From contig JAFXSQ010000007.1 of the NCBI GenBank assembly GCA_017525525.1, forward strand, positions 1-64,000: 64,000 nt of DNA. Reading direction: 5' to 3'. Both the position numbers and the translations under genes were made by a program. A model generated the notes under the pieces. The model was given only the letters and a program-made list of their open reading frames with translations. It did not search any database and was not told the DNA's origin. The DNA comes from Lachnospiraceae bacterium. GTDB lineage: Bacteria; Bacillota; Clostridia; Lachnospirales; Lachnospiraceae. This document shows, piece after piece, positions 25,982 to 35,910 of the stretch (positions within the stretch are counted from its first letter, which is position 1; every line of letters begins with the position of its first letter).

Positions 25982-26857
25982 ATGCATTCATTTTTAAGAT
26001 CGATAGGTTTTTCAAAATATAAGAACAGAAAGCAGCTTGAGCCGCTATACAAAAATGTACTCAGTGAGCCAAACCGCAAGATCATCACAACCGTGAGCGT
26101 GGATACGTCTATGCTCCAGTTTGAACGCGATTACGCCGACAAAATGGGCGTTGCCCTGGTCGGTGAAGTTGATTCGGCAGGCGCATGCTCGATAGAGCAT
26201 CATTTTCCTTATCTTAAGGGAGATTATACGCTTGAGTTCGGCAGCATTATGATAGAAAAGCAAACCGACAAGGAAAGCTATGCCGGCGTCTGTGACGACT
26301 ACAGGCTTGGCATGACAATCATCTTCTATGTAAGCAATATAGCTGACTATGCCAAATCCAAATGGTTCAATTACTCAAACCGCCATATACAACAGGTTCG
26401 CTTCTCCGGGCTTGCCACGGAAGGCGCCATACTACTCGGCACTGGACGAAGCCATGCACAAAAGAGACGAGAGGATGCCAGGAAATCCGAGCGGTACAAC
26501 CTGATGCAGGATGCGAACACCGGTGATCCGGATGCCATAGAAAATCTGGCCGCGCATGAGATGGATTCCTATGCAACCGCTACCTTGAGAGCTGGCTCCG
26601 AGGATATCCTCTCCATAGTGGATACAAGCTTTATGCCCTGCGGTGTCGAGTGCGACCATTATATGATTGTAGGAAATATACTCAATGTAAAAGAGCTTGT
26701 AAACAGCTTTACCGAAGAGCACGTGTACAACCTGCTGATTGAGGCAAATGATATAACCCTGAATGTGGGAATAAACAAAGCAGACCTGATGGGAGAACCA
26801 ATGGTGGGGCGACGCTTCAGGGGAGAAATCTGGCTGCAGGGTGTGGTGACAATTTAA
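25982..26857 (+). CDS. DUF3881 family protein
   Basis: This is a 291-residue soluble protein with no signal peptide. The N-terminus MHSFLRSIGFSKYKNRKQLE and the segments HHFPYLKG, YRLGMTIIFYVSN and ADLMGEPMVGRRFRG fit DUF3881, a family restricted largely to Lachnospiraceae, usually near serS. The role is unknown. The start follows serS by 6 bp with no strong ribosome site of its own, so it is probably translated by coupling. A hairpin with a T-run closes the operon at 26923-26953. Confidence 0.8.
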   Translation: MHSFLRSIGFSKYKNRKQLEPLYKNVLSEPNRKIITTVSVDTSMLQFERDYADKMGVALVGEVDSAGACSIEHHFPYLKGDYTLEFGSIMIEKQTDKESYAGVCDDYRLGMTIIFYVSNIADYAKSKWFNYSNRHIQQVRFSGLATEGAILLGTGRSHAQKRREDARKSERYNLMQDANTGDPDAIENLAAHEMDSYATATLRAGSEDILSIVDTSFMPCGVECDHYMIVGNILNVKELVNSFTEEHVYNLLIEANDITLNVGINKADLMGEPMVGRRFRGEIWLQGVVTI

Positions 26858-26922
26858 CGGCTTTATAATACGCCGCAAGCGGAGCGAACCTTATTGGCAC
26901 AGCTCCCGCGACTAAAAAATAG

Positions 26923-26953
26923 GAGGACTTTGAAATGTCCTCTTATTTTTTTA
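26923..26953 (+). terminator. Intrinsic terminator after serS-DUF3881
   Basis: GAGGAC-8-GTCCTC stem followed by TTATTTTTTT. Confidence 0.85.
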
Positions 26954-26959
26954 TGCACA

Positions 26960-27095
26960 GGGGCACCGATATGTAGATGTCAGCTAAAGCTGACCGGTGC
27001 CCCGTGCGCGATAAGTGAGACAGGAAATCTTTGATTTCCGTAGTCGAACTTATACAGAGTAGCAGGGTTCGACTACGTCTTCCCTACTCGAATTA
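26960..27095. repeat. Two cruciform-type intergenic repeats
   Basis: At 26960-27003 GGGCACCG pairs with CGGTGCCC around an inner hairpin with GTCAGC/GCTGAC arms. The same design, with changed stem bases, is at about 35737-35786. At 27048-27095 is a copy of the CGAGTAGGG...CCCTACTCG hairpin (reverse) that occurs twice at 35703-35830. Confidence 0.65.
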
Positions 27096-27134
27096 TTCGC
27101 GCTGTGAATATAATATATGGCCGCTTGCGGCTGT

Positions 27135-27854
27135 TTATAATGGTTGCTTAGATGCGGTACCTGCTTTACGCGGGTATTGTTTTGGTGTAGCAGCTGTTTT
27201 TTCTATGATACAAAAGCTTCTTTCGATTACCTCTTCTGTTCCAGGAAGGGTTATCTTCTTTACCTCCCTGAGCTTACCGTTCAGTCTCTTCAGTGCATTA
27301 TCTGCAGTCTTAAGCTCTTCTTCAACCTCCCCTGACTTATAAGCTATGAATACTCCACCCGGTTTCACGAATGGCAGGCAGTACTCAAGCAATACCGGAA
27401 GAGCGGCAACCGCACGTGAAACTGCGATGTCAAAAGCATCACGAAGCTCTTTGTTCCTCGCGCCATCCTCTGCACGTGAGTGAATGGCAACGCACGAACC
27501 CTCAGAATTGTCTAACCCGATAGACACAATCTGCTCGTTCAGGTAGTTCACTCTCTTATTCAAAGAATCAAGCAATGTCATATCAAGCTGCGGGAATGCA
27601 ATCTTTAACGGTATCCCCGGAAAGCCTGCGCCCGTTCCGACATCTATGACCGAAAGCTTCTTTGTTGCAATCTCGGGATAAACCTCGGCTACAGCCACAC
27701 TGTCTATAAAGTGCTTCACTATTACAGCATCTCTCTCCGTGATAGCCGTTAAATTCATCACCTTATTCTTGTCTACCAGATTAGTCAGGCAAGTCTCAAA
27801 CTGTCTAATCTGTTCGTCAGTTATATTCTTGATATACTCTCTTAATCTTTCCAT
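27135..27854 (-). CDS. rsmG: 16S rRNA m7G527 methyltransferase
   Basis: This is a 239-residue SAM-dependent methyltransferase of the GidB family. The SAM-binding motif is VIDVGTGAGFPGIPLKI. The family segment MNLTAITERDAVIVKHFIDS precedes it, and AVSRAVAALPVLLEYCLPFVKPGG and AYKSG follow. It modifies G527 of 16S rRNA in the decoding region. In most firmicutes it lies between mnmG and parA. Here the tldD/tldE genes and a repeat element separate it from mnmG, and parAB has been inverted. A C-terminal tail (ATPKQYPRKAGTASKQ) is the family ending. Confidence 0.95.
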   Translation of the reverse strand: MERLREYIKNITDEQIRQFETCLTNLVDKNKVMNLTAITERDAVIVKHFIDSVAVAEVYPEIATKKLSVIDVGTGAGFPGIPLKIAFPQLDMTLLDSLNKRVNYLNEQIVSIGLDNSEGSCVAIHSRAEDGARNKELRDAFDIAVSRAVAALPVLLEYCLPFVKPGGVFIAYKSGEVEEELKTADNALKRLNGKLREVKKITLPGTEEVIERSFCIIEKTAATPKQYPRKAGTASKQPL

Positions 27855-27897
27855 GCTTTAATCCATTATTACTAACTGTATACAGCAGTCGTGGCGC

Positions 27898-28434
27898 ACA
27901 TATTTAAGTTAAGCAGGCCGCTGTACGACGTCCGTTCTTTGCGGGCGTTCTTTGACCGCTTAGAACGGTTACGTCGTACAGCGGTTCGGGCTTAGCCGAC
28001 TCGCAAGCTCGTCGGAGCCCTGTCGCATGGGCGGTACCAACGACTCACTTCGTTCGTCGGGTACACGCTCCAAACGGAGTGCGAGGAGGGGCGCAAATGA
28101 CGAAGTCATTTCTTGCATGCGCCCCGACGACTGGACACGACGTAAGTGAGTCTCAAAATCTTTGATTTCGTCAGTCGAACTTATGCAAAGCTAAGAATGA
28201 GTCGTGTCATTACCTAAGCGTCCTGCGTACTTAATATGTGTGACACGGCTGCGTCACATAGCGAAGTGCGAGGAGGGGCGCAAATGACGAAGTCATTTCT
28301 TGCATGCGCCCCGACGACTGGACACGACGTAAGTGAGGCTCGAAATCTTTGATTTCGTCAGTCGAACTTATGCAAAGCTAAGAATGAGTCGTGTCATTAC
28401 CTAAACGTCCTGCGTACTTAATATGTGTGCCACG
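27898..28434. repeat. Cruciform element with terminal inverted repeats and an internal 187-bp tandem duplication
   Basis: No gene in this 597-bp gap. Ends are imperfect inverted repeats (ACATATTTAAGTTAAGCAGG and the reverse of CCTGCGTACTTAATATGTGT). Inside, a perfect 14-bp stem CCGCTGTACGACGT (27918-27931) pairs with 27971-27984. A 187-bp unit starting near 28081 is repeated at 28268. A shorter relative is at 40103-40272. Confidence 0.75.
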
Positions 28435-28451
28435 GCTGCATCACTATTGCA

Positions 28452-29771
28452 TTACACAACCCCTGTTATCCTCATACCTTCCATGCGTGTAACCTCGGGA
28501 ATTACCAGTGTATCATACTGCTTTGTCTCACTCGAGAACTTCAATGAAGGAAGCACATCTACTATCGAACCGGAGATTGAACCTCCGGTTACTATCTTCA
28601 CACTGTCTCCCTCATGCAGATATCCGAGCCGTATCTCACCTACTATATCTCCGCTCATCGGATCAACCTGGAAATCAGAGAACTCCACAACCTCTATATA
28701 ATCTCCGGTGCGAAGCTCCGCCTTGCCTGAAATTCCTCCGTCAACAGATACATTTCTCACAATACCGCTTTCCTTCTCGCCAAGATAGCTCATAAACTGT
28801 CTTGAGCCCCAGAAGCTTAAGGGCACATCATTTTCGATAAGATAGCGCTCCCTGATTACCGCGCCTTCTTCGTCCACCGGGTAGTCGGCGCAGGAATTCT
28901 TCAGGCTGCTAAGCGCTTTAATGCTTATCTTATCACCTGTCCTGCCTTCGGCAATGGGCACATCCTTCTCATAAGCTGATATCTTTCTTACCTTGTAGGA
29001 GGCGTTCATCTGCATAATAAAATAATTATACAGCTCGCAGGCATCCTGGGTGGAAAGAATAACCGTATCTATCTTGGTCTTCGGGGTGGGCTCGGCCTTA
29101 AGCCTGTCAGTTCCGAAGTTGAAAAGCTCGGTAATAGTTTCCTTTAAGTTATCGCTGTCGCAGGTGCCCGATGTGAGTATGCGGTAAAGCTCGATCTCAC
29201 GGCCGCGCCCGTCCGCAACGGACTTCTCACGCGCATTCACCACCAGATCAAGAACCGACGATGGATAGGCGCATTCGTAACTCACGCCGTTTGAATTAAG
29301 CGTCTTTCTTGTAACGGACGAAACAAACACCTCGAAGGAATTGACATCCGTTAATGCATTTGCCGGCAGCTCCTTTATGGTCCTGATGAAATCACCGGAT
29401 ACCTTAGATATGTCAACCGGAGAAAGCTTTGCAGGCACGTCCGGCTTAATATCAGTCAGGGTATAGTAAGGATTCTTTACCAACCCGGCTCTGTATCTTA
29501 TATCCATAAGTTTGTTTTTAATCTCCTCATCAGAGAGGGTAGGGTAGAGCTTGCCGGAAGCAGAACCGAGGAACTCCTTTCCGTCAGCTTCTTTACTCTT
29601 CAAATACAGCTTTGCCGTAACGGTCTCCTCGTCCGTAACCCTGTTCTGGTCAAGCTTTCCTTTTATAAAATAAAACTCCCAACCGTGCTTAGTCTCCGAA
29701 ATAAGCTCGAAAGCGTCCAAGCCGGATATTTCTTTTATAAGTTTTTCAATTCTGTTTAACAGATTAGACAT
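28452..29771 (-). CDS. TldE/PmbA-like subunit of TldD/E metalloprotease
   Basis: This is a 439-residue member of the TldD/PmbA family, the subunit that lacks the zinc-binding HExxxH. Typical family segments are SKEADGKEFLGSASGKLYPT and DGGISGKAELRTGDYIEV near the C-terminus. With TldD it forms a protease that opens unfolded peptides, in other bacteria acting on antitoxins or modified peptides. The ATG overlaps the TldD stop codon (TAATG), so both are made in equal amounts. A GTTTAACAGATTAGAC palindrome covers the start region. Confidence 0.85.
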   Translation of the reverse strand: MSNLLNRIEKLIKEISGLDAFELISETKHGWEFYFIKGKLDQNRVTDEETVTAKLYLKSKEADGKEFLGSASGKLYPTLSDEEIKNKLMDIRYRAGLVKNPYYTLTDIKPDVPAKLSPVDISKVSGDFIRTIKELPANALTDVNSFEVFVSSVTRKTLNSNGVSYECAYPSSVLDLVVNAREKSVADGRGREIELYRILTSGTCDSDNLKETITELFNFGTDRLKAEPTPKTKIDTVILSTQDACELYNYFIMQMNASYKVRKISAYEKDVPIAEGRTGDKISIKALSSLKNSCADYPVDEEGAVIRERYLIENDVPLSFWGSRQFMSYLGEKESGIVRNVSVDGGISGKAELRTGDYIEVVEFSDFQVDPMSGDIVGEIRLGYLHEGDSVKIVTGGSISGSIVDVLPSLKFSSETKQYDTLVIPEVTRMEGMRITGVV

Positions 29772-31207
29772 TATCCCAACCTCGCTTTCGTCTTAAGATA
29801 CGGGCCGCCGTCCGCAACCTTGACCCATTCCTTGTGCCCCTTGCCGCAGCCGCCGTTGCCATAGATGCATCTGTCGGGAGTGGCCATGCTAACCGCGCCG
29901 AGGAGATCAGGAACATAGCCTGTCATAATAACCGGCGAGACCACATTTCCGGTAAGCTTACCGTCCTTTATCTCATAGCCTCTCGATATGATACACTGTA
30001 TGCCCCAATGCTTCGGATCCTCCATGCCGCTTTCCATGCCCTTTAAGAGATAGCCGTGCTTTATGGATGCAATCATATCTTCAAGCGTGTCCTCACCCGA
30101 GTCAAATACCGTGTTGGTCATGCGGGTGTATACCTTATGCGCGTAGTTCTCACGCTTGCCGTTGCCTGTGGGGACAGTCCCGAGTCGAAGCGCGCTTAAT
30201 GCATCGCAGATGCCAGTCTTTAAGATACCCTTGTCAATCTCGGTTACATCTCCGGCGAGGGTACCCTCATCATCAAATGCATAGGAGGTCACGCTCTCAT
30301 CTGTAAGCGCTCCCTCGTGCATGGTCACAAGGTCCGAGCCTACACGCTTGCCTATATACTCTGCGCCAAGCGCGCGTCCTTTGACAAACATATCCATCTC
30401 AACTCCGTGTCCAAAGGCCTCGTGAGCGATAAGCCCTGTAACCTCGGGGCTGGTGATTATATCATATTCTCCCGGAACAACCTTTCCCGCTGCGAGAAGC
30501 TCCTCCATGGTTTTCGGCGCTTCCTCAAGCTTTCCGGTAAGGCCGTCTAATATCTCAAGTCCTCCGTTGCCCGAAACGCCGCCGTAGTAAAGCTTTATCT
30601 CTCCCTTGTCGTTAGGAGCATAGGCTACCACGGTTCCTTCTGTATAGACATAGGACTGTGAGAGATCTCGGTTTTTAGTCATAAAGAGCTTAGAGATATG
30701 GGTTGAATTAGCAGAGACCTGAGTGTCTAGAACCTTGGGGATGATCTCCATGCCCCTGTTACTTATCCCGGTCATGAACTCGATGAGCTCATCCATATCC
30801 GCATACTCGGGGAGCTTCTCTGCCTCCATCTCAACAAATAGATTAAGTGCCTCATCAGGTAATATATCCGTCTCATACACGGGAGTACCTGTAAGCTTTA
30901 TAAGTTCAAGCTGAGCATCAAGCTCCTGCTTGATACCTGCATAAAGTGCTTCCGTATCCTCCTCAGGAGAGAAGTTAAAAGCGCACTCACTGTAAAGTCC
31001 GTCGCGTCTGACACGAACGCACACACCACGCTCGGTGGTCATATTGCTGTCAGATACGGACTTGCTGTTCTGCGAAATGATAACCCGGATTCCCACCGAG
31101 TCCGTCGCAAGAACACTGACATAATCAAAATCCTCGGAAAGAAGCTTTATAAGCTTCTTCAGGGAACTCTTTATGCCGCTTAGATAATCCGAAAATCTTG
31201 CCTCCAT
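29771..31207 (-). CDS. TldD-like zinc metalloprotease subunit
   Basis: This is a 478-residue catalytic partner of the TldE-like protein. The metal motif is HEAFGH in EVTGLIAHEAFGHGVEMD (HExxxH), and the third ligand region MSGMEDPKHWGIQCI and VPDLLGAVSMATPD fits the family. Start has AAGGAGGCG upstream. Encoded between mnmG and the tldE gene, with a long hairpin repeat (31236-31328) separating it from mnmG. No dedicated peptide substrate gene is seen next to it. Confidence 0.88.
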   Translation of the reverse strand: MEARFSDYLSGIKSSLKKLIKLLSEDFDYVSVLATDSVGIRVIISQNSKSVSDSNMTTERGVCVRVRRDGLYSECAFNFSPEEDTEALYAGIKQELDAQLELIKLTGTPVYETDILPDEALNLFVEMEAEKLPEYADMDELIEFMTGISNRGMEIIPKVLDTQVSANSTHISKLFMTKNRDLSQSYVYTEGTVVAYAPNDKGEIKLYYGGVSGNGGLEILDGLTGKLEEAPKTMEELLAAGKVVPGEYDIITSPEVTGLIAHEAFGHGVEMDMFVKGRALGAEYIGKRVGSDLVTMHEGALTDESVTSYAFDDEGTLAGDVTEIDKGILKTGICDALSALRLGTVPTGNGKRENYAHKVYTRMTNTVFDSGEDTLEDMIASIKHGYLLKGMESGMEDPKHWGIQCIISRGYEIKDGKLTGNVVSPVIMTGYVPDLLGAVSMATPDRCIYGNGGCGKGHKEWVKVADGGPYLKTKARLG

Positions 31208-31235
31208 TTACGCCTCCTTGTATACAACTGTAATA

Positions 31236-31328
31236 CGGTAAGATAAAGATTCTTCGCTTCGCTCAGAATGACACCGCTTTGTCGGAATGACTAAGTGTCA
31301 TTCTGAGGGCGAATGCCCGAAGAATCTT
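31236..31328. repeat. Long hairpin of the AGATTCTTCG repeat family between mnmG and tldD
   Basis: AAGATTCTTCG and TCAGAATGACA are inverted to TGTCATTCTGA and CGAAGAATCTT around a short centre. Related copies are at 8320-8400, 43830-43856, 48463-48492 and 53041-53065. On either strand a T-rich tail follows, so it can also act as a terminator. Confidence 0.7.
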
Positions 31329-31331
31329 TTT

Positions 31332-33311
31332 TTACACTTTCTTAAGCCCTGCCAGGTATATCATGAGCACGGAGATATCCGCCGGGGATACTCCGCTTAT
31401 CCTCGCTGCCTGCCCTATGGAGCGGGGTTTGAATTTATCAAGCTTCTGCCTTGCCTCAAGCCTCAAGTTGCTTATCTCCATATAGCTTATACCCTCGGGT
31501 ATGAGTTTTTCCTCAAGCTTCTTGAAGTGTTCGACCTGCTCGAGCTGGCGACGGATATAACCGTCGTATTTAATACTTATATTTATCTGCTCTACGGCCT
31601 CGTCGATCATATATCTGTCTAATCCGTTAGTCGCTTCGGCCGGATCGGGCCTCTCCGAGTCAAGCTCGGCTATCTCTTCATACGAAAGCTCCGGCCGCCT
31701 TATCAGATCCGCTAAGGATACGGCTGTCTTAAGCGGAGTGCTTCCGTGAGCCTCCAAAAACTCCTGAACCTTTGCGTTACCTCCCGTAAATGTGTCCTCG
31801 AGGCGCTTTATCTCCGATTCGATGAAATTCTTTTTGCTCAAAAACTTTGCATACCGTGCATCATCTATCAAACCGATCTCATGACCGATCTCAGTCAGCC
31901 TTAAATCCGCATTGTCCTGACGAAGCAGGAGTCTGTACTCGGCACGCGAGGTCATCATCCTGTACGGCTCGGCTGTCTCCTTGGTGACGAGGTCATCTAT
32001 AAGAACACCGATGTATGCCTGAGATCTGTCTAATACGATAGACGGTTTGCCTTTAAGCTTCATTGCCGCATTTATTCCGGCCATTATTCCCTGCGCAGCC
32101 GCCTCCTCATAGCCCGAGCTTCCGTTTATCTGCCCTGCCGCGAAAAGTCCGTCCACTGCCTTGAACTCAAGGCTCGGCTTTAAGTCCGTAGCGCTTATGC
32201 AGTCGTACTCGATGGCATAAGCATTTCTTATTATCCTTACATTCTCAAGTCCCGGAACCGTATGGATCAGAGCATACTGCACATCCTCCGGAAGAGAGGA
32301 GGAGACGCCGCCCATATACATCTCGTGAGTATTCTCGCCCTCAGGCTCTATGAAGATCTGATGCTTGTCCTTGTCCGGGAACTTCATCACCTTGTCCTCT
32401 ATGGAAGGGCAGTAGCGCGGGCCGGTTCCCTCGATAAAGCCTGAGAAGAGGGGAGAGCGGTCTATGTTGTCCTTGATGATCTTATGAGTCTCCTCGTTGG
32501 TATAAGTAAGCCAGCAGAGCACCTGCTCCCTTGCTATATCCTCGGGAGAATTAGTGAAGGAAAATGGAACTATCTTTTCATCGCCTCTTTGCTCCTCCAT
32601 CTTTGAATAATCTATGGTTGTTCCGTCAAGTCTGGCCGGCGTTCCTGTTTTAAACCTTCTGATGGAGATGTTGTTGCTGACTAATGAGTTAGACAAATGT
32701 GTCGCAGCCATCAGTCCGTTTGGTCCAGTCTCCTGCACATACTCACCCGTTATACATCTTGCCTTAAGATAGGTTCCCGTGCAGAGCACAACAGCCTTGG
32801 CATGATACACTGCGCCTGTCGAGGTAATAACTCCGCGGATAACCTTTTTTGCGCTCTTCGTAACATTGTTTGCCGATGCTTCCGCAGTCCCATCAGAGTC
32901 TTCCTCCGGTACATTTTCCACAATCAGCTCGGCTACCTCAGCCTGCTTTAAGATAAGGTTCTCCTGCTCCTGAAGGGTAAGCCTCATCTGCTTCATATAC
33001 TCCACCTTGTCCGCCTGAGCTCTTAAGGAATGTACCGCAGGTCCCTTGGAGGAGTTGAGCATCTTGGACTGTATATAGGTCTTGTCTATATTCCTGCCCA
33101 TCTGCCCGCCTAAAGCATCGAGCTCGCGGACTAAATGCCCCTTTGAGCTTCCGCCCACGTTAGGATTGCAGGGCATCATGGCTACACTGTCCATGCTTAT
33201 GGTAAAAAGAATGGTCGAAAACCCGAGCCTTGCAGCCGCAAGCGCCGCTTCACAGCCGGCATGCCCCGCACCGACCACCGCTATGTCGTATGTTTCCTGA
33301 ATGTGTTTCAT
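31332..33311 (-). CDS. mnmG: tRNA uridine 5-carboxymethylaminomethyl modification enzyme
   Basis: This is a 659-residue FAD protein. The N-terminal dinucleotide fold is [38 protein letters not shown] and [16 protein letters not shown] are family signatures. The C-terminal helical MnmE-binding part includes [15 protein letters not shown] and [17 protein letters not shown] sequence. With MnmE it modifies wobble uridine 34 of several tRNAs. Its partner mnmE lies 11 kb away in opposite orientation. A ~25-residue insertion (about 135-160, acidic then Ala/Lys-rich) sits in the FAD domain. Three GTCTAAT-type palindromes lie in the coding region. Confidence 0.95.
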   Translation of the reverse strand: MKHIQETYDIAVVGAGHAGCEAALAAARLGFSTILFTISMDSVAMMPCNPNVGGSSKGHLVRELDALGGQMGRNIDKTYIQSKMLNSSKGPAVHSLRAQADKVEYMKQMRLTLQEQENLILKQAEVAELIVENVPEEDSDGTAEASANNVTKSAKKVIRGVITSTGAVYHAKAVVLCTGTYLKARCITGEYVQETGPNGLMAATHLSNSLVSNNISIRRFKTGTPARLDGTTIDYSKMEEQRGDEKIVPFSFTNSPEDIAREQVLCWLTYTNEETHKIIKDNIDRSPLFSGFIEGTGPRYCPSIEDKVMKFPDKDKHQIFIEPEGENTHEMYMGGVSSSLPEDVQYALIHTVPGLENVRIIRNAYAIEYDCISATDLKPSLEFKAVDGLFAAGQINGSSGYEEAAAQGIMAGINAAMKLKGKPSIVLDRSQAYIGVLIDDLVTKETAEPYRMMTSRAEYRLLLRQDNADLRLTEIGHEIGLIDDARYAKFLSKKNFIESEIKRLEDTFTGGNAKVQEFLEAHGSTPLKTAVSLADLIRRPELSYEEIAELDSERPDPAEATNGLDRYMIDEAVEQINISIKYDGYIRRQLEQVEHFKKLEEKLIPEGISYMEISNLRLEARQKLDKFKPRSIGQAARISGVSPADISVLMIYLAGLKKV

Positions 33312-33572
33312 TATTACTGCTCTTTCTTACTGACTGTTATTGTTATTCAAGTTAATTGTAACTTTTTGATTCCGTGTCCAAAATCCACATGGACTACAGT
33401 ATAAGACTTTTTGGGGAAATCTTCAATTATTATATAGTCTAAAATCCGAAAATATGATAAAATTACCATATTCTTAACAACACAACGATAGATCACAAAT
33501 AACTCCGCATCTATCAGTCTTCGTTGTATGCATAATCTATCATGTAATGTATTGGTATGAAAGGAGATCTTG

Positions 33573-35681
33573 ATGAAAAGAAAAACAAAAACACTGCTTT
33601 ACGCTGCATTCTGCCTGGTAATGACGCTGGCCTTTGTGCTCAGCATAAATGTGCCTTCTCTTGCAGCAGAAGAAACAGAAGAGAATCCGGAAGAAGCTGT
33701 TTTTTGCGCAACCTTCGACTATAACGGAGGCGTCGGAAGATACTGGGTTGACATGGACGAGATCAACGAGAGTATCATCACTGCCACTTATCCCAGGTAT
33801 GTGTGTCCGCTGGGCGAAAAATTCGAACTCTCAAAACAAGTTCTTGTACGCTGGGTATCCGACAGCTACGCATCCCCCTATAGATCCGGTTACAGCTTCA
33901 AAGGCTGGACTGTAAAAGGCAGCGACGAAATAATCAATGCATACACTGTCACTACCGAGCCCGTAACCTTTGTGGCACAGTGGACCCTTAACGCTGACAC
34001 ATATCCCAAGGATTCCGAGCTTACCGGAACTATAGATGCATCGAAGGCATCCAAAAGTATTACCGGAACCTTCACCGCGCAGGATGAATATCATCTCTAT
34101 AAGATGACCGTCCCGACAGGAAAGAGCATAAAGATGGACATCAATCCAACCGGAAAAGGTATCGGAAATCCTGTCACTCTCACTCCCGTAGGATACGGCT
34201 TCGGCGGAGATGACGATGAGGGTATAACTGTTATAAAGATGGAAGACGATTACCCATATATCGACGCCATACGTTCATATGGTATTGAGTATGGTACCAA
34301 GAGAACCCTCTACCTCAACGAAGGAAACTACTATATCTCTATAACAGCACATGATCATATAGCACAGAAGATCACTGATTCGGACGGAAATGTCAAGTAC
34401 ATCAATGCCTATCAGCCTAATGTTGACAACTATCTTTCTTATTCATATACGATCAACTTTAACTTCACCGAGGTTGAGGATGCAGCAAAGGGTAAGGCTA
34501 ACGGCAACCGCTTCAGTGACTCCGTGGATATAAATGTCGGAGATACTATAAACGGAGTTGTTCCGCTTTGTTCATCCGGAAGCGCAAATGCTGACGCAAG
34601 TCTCGGAAACAACTTGGAGAACTACAGATTTGTGCTGGATAAGAAGGCAACCATAACCATGGAGCTTTCCGATTATGATAAAGAAGCACGATATACCTGG
34701 ATAGGTTTTTACAAGGAGGGAGATACTCCGTATTTTGCAAGTACTGTAGCAACCAACGGAAGAGACGTAGTAGAAGTATACGGTGAAATAGACGGGGTAT
34801 ATATTGACGAGTATACCAAGAGCCACAGTCTGACTAAGGAGCTCGAACCCGGAACCTATTTTATCTGCTTTAACATAAGACGCGGATTGATCCAGGAAAC
34901 CTATGACGGAACAACTTATAAACTTACCTTAAAGGATGAAAGCCTTTCAAAAGACATAAGCACCTGCAAGGTATCATCGATCTCTGCCAAGGCCTATACC
35001 GGCAGTGCCATAACACCCTCAATAACCGTAAAGGACGGCACGACAACACTTAAGAAGGGTACTGACTACACAGTATCATATGCTAACAACAAGAATGTCG
35101 GCAAGGCGACGGTTACCATAACAGGTATAGGAGCTTACTCGGGAACAATAAATACAAGCTTCCTTATTAAAAAGGCGACCTTAAAGTACAGAGCTTATGT
35201 GCAGAAGAAAAACTGGATGAGCTGGCAGACAGCAAATATATCCGGAACCAAAGCTTCCGGTATGGCCGGAACAACAGACAACCTGAGGATGGAGACGATA
35301 CAAATGCAGCTTTCAGGCGTGACGGGTGCTGTGGAGTACAGAGCATACTGCGCTAAGAAGGGCTGGACACAGTGGGCAACCACTGCAGATACTAAGACTT
35401 TCGCCGGAACCCAAGGTCAGGCAAGAAGAGTGGAGCTTCTCCAGATAAAAACCTCCGGACAGATAGCAACACTCTACGACATATACTTCAGGGCATACTC
35501 GGAGAAGCTTGGCTGGCTCGGCTGGGCAAAGAACGGCGAAAAAGCCGGAACCCAGGGCTACGCCTACAAGCTTGAAGCTTTCCAGGTTAACCTCGTCAGA
35601 AAGGGTGAAACACTCAAGCTTACATCCGATAAGACAAAGAGCTTCTATGACAAGACCAAGGACGGAGCGAACCCTAAGTAA
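33573..35681 (+). CDS. Secreted surface protein with InlB-like, MBG-type and ChW repeats
   Basis: This is a 702-residue protein starting at ATG 33573 (AGGAGA site); an in-frame TTG just upstream is not used. Signal peptide of ~30 residues (LLYAAFCLVMTLAFVLSI). Then an InlB-B/Flg_new-like repeat ending GYSFKGWTVKG ... VTFVAQWT, a large beta-rich middle with two modules that look like bacterial pre-peptidase C-terminal domains (DEYHLYKMTVPTGKSI, ENYRFVLDKKATITMEL; NLSYSYTINF), one MBG-type repeat (YTGSAITPSI ... GKATVTITGIGAYSG), and three C-terminal ChW repeats (GWTQWATTADTK, GWLGWAKNGEKAG). The end KSFYDKTKDGANPK matches that of the 59759 protein. Surface binding role is inferred. Confidence 0.88.
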   Translation: MKRKTKTLLYAAFCLVMTLAFVLSINVPSLAAEETEENPEEAVFCATFDYNGGVGRYWVDMDEINESIITATYPRYVCPLGEKFELSKQVLVRWVSDSYASPYRSGYSFKGWTVKGSDEIINAYTVTTEPVTFVAQWTLNADTYPKDSELTGTIDASKASKSITGTFTAQDEYHLYKMTVPTGKSIKMDINPTGKGIGNPVTLTPVGYGFGGDDDEGITVIKMEDDYPYIDAIRSYGIEYGTKRTLYLNEGNYYISITAHDHIAQKITDSDGNVKYINAYQPNVDNYLSYSYTINFNFTEVEDAAKGKANGNRFSDSVDINVGDTINGVVPLCSSGSANADASLGNNLENYRFVLDKKATITMELSDYDKEARYTWIGFYKEGDTPYFASTVATNGRDVVEVYGEIDGVYIDEYTKSHSLTKELEPGTYFICFNIRRGLIQETYDGTTYKLTLKDESLSKDISTCKVSSISAKAYTGSAITPSITVKDGTTTLKKGTDYTVSYANNKNVGKATVTITGIGAYSGTINTSFLIKKATLKYRAYVQKKNWMSWQTANISGTKASGMAGTTDNLRMETIQMQLSGVTGAVEYRAYCAKKGWTQWATTADTKTFAGTQGQARRVELLQIKTSGQIATLYDIYFRAYSEKLGWLGWAKNGEKAGTQGYAYKLEAFQVNLVRKGETLKLTSDKTKSFYDKTKDGANPK

Positions 35682-35702
35682 AACTCAAATATGAACGATC
35701 GA

Positions 35703-35866
35703 GTAGGGGAGATGAAATCGAACCCTACTCGCCGCGGGCCGCCGGTCAGCTTTAGCTGACACCTTCCTATCGGTGGCCCTGCGATAGATAAATCGAGTAG
35801 GGAAGACGCAGTCGCACCCTACTCGCCGTGCCGACCGCGTGCCGCAAAGCGGCTGATTACATTACG
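35703..35866. repeat. Tandem cruciform repeats
   Basis: CGAGTAGGG...CCCTACTCG hairpins at about 35703-35733 and 35799-35828 differ in their inner stem (GATGAAATC versus GACGCAGTC) but both pair. Between them, 35737-35786 is a variant of the GTCAGC-centred hairpin at 26960. Confidence 0.65.
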
Positions 35867-35881
35867 CGGTCGTGCACATAG

Positions 35882-35910
35882 AAAACCCCCGAAGTAATTC
35901 GGGGGTTTTA
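35882..35910. terminator. Bidirectional intrinsic terminator
   Basis: AAAACCCCCGAA-4-TTCGGGGGTTTT between the converging surface-protein and exonuclease genes. Confidence 0.9.

Noticed and set aside
28081..28447. CRISPR array
   Set aside because: Only two 187-bp copies in tandem, no short repeats or spacers, and no cas genes in the window.
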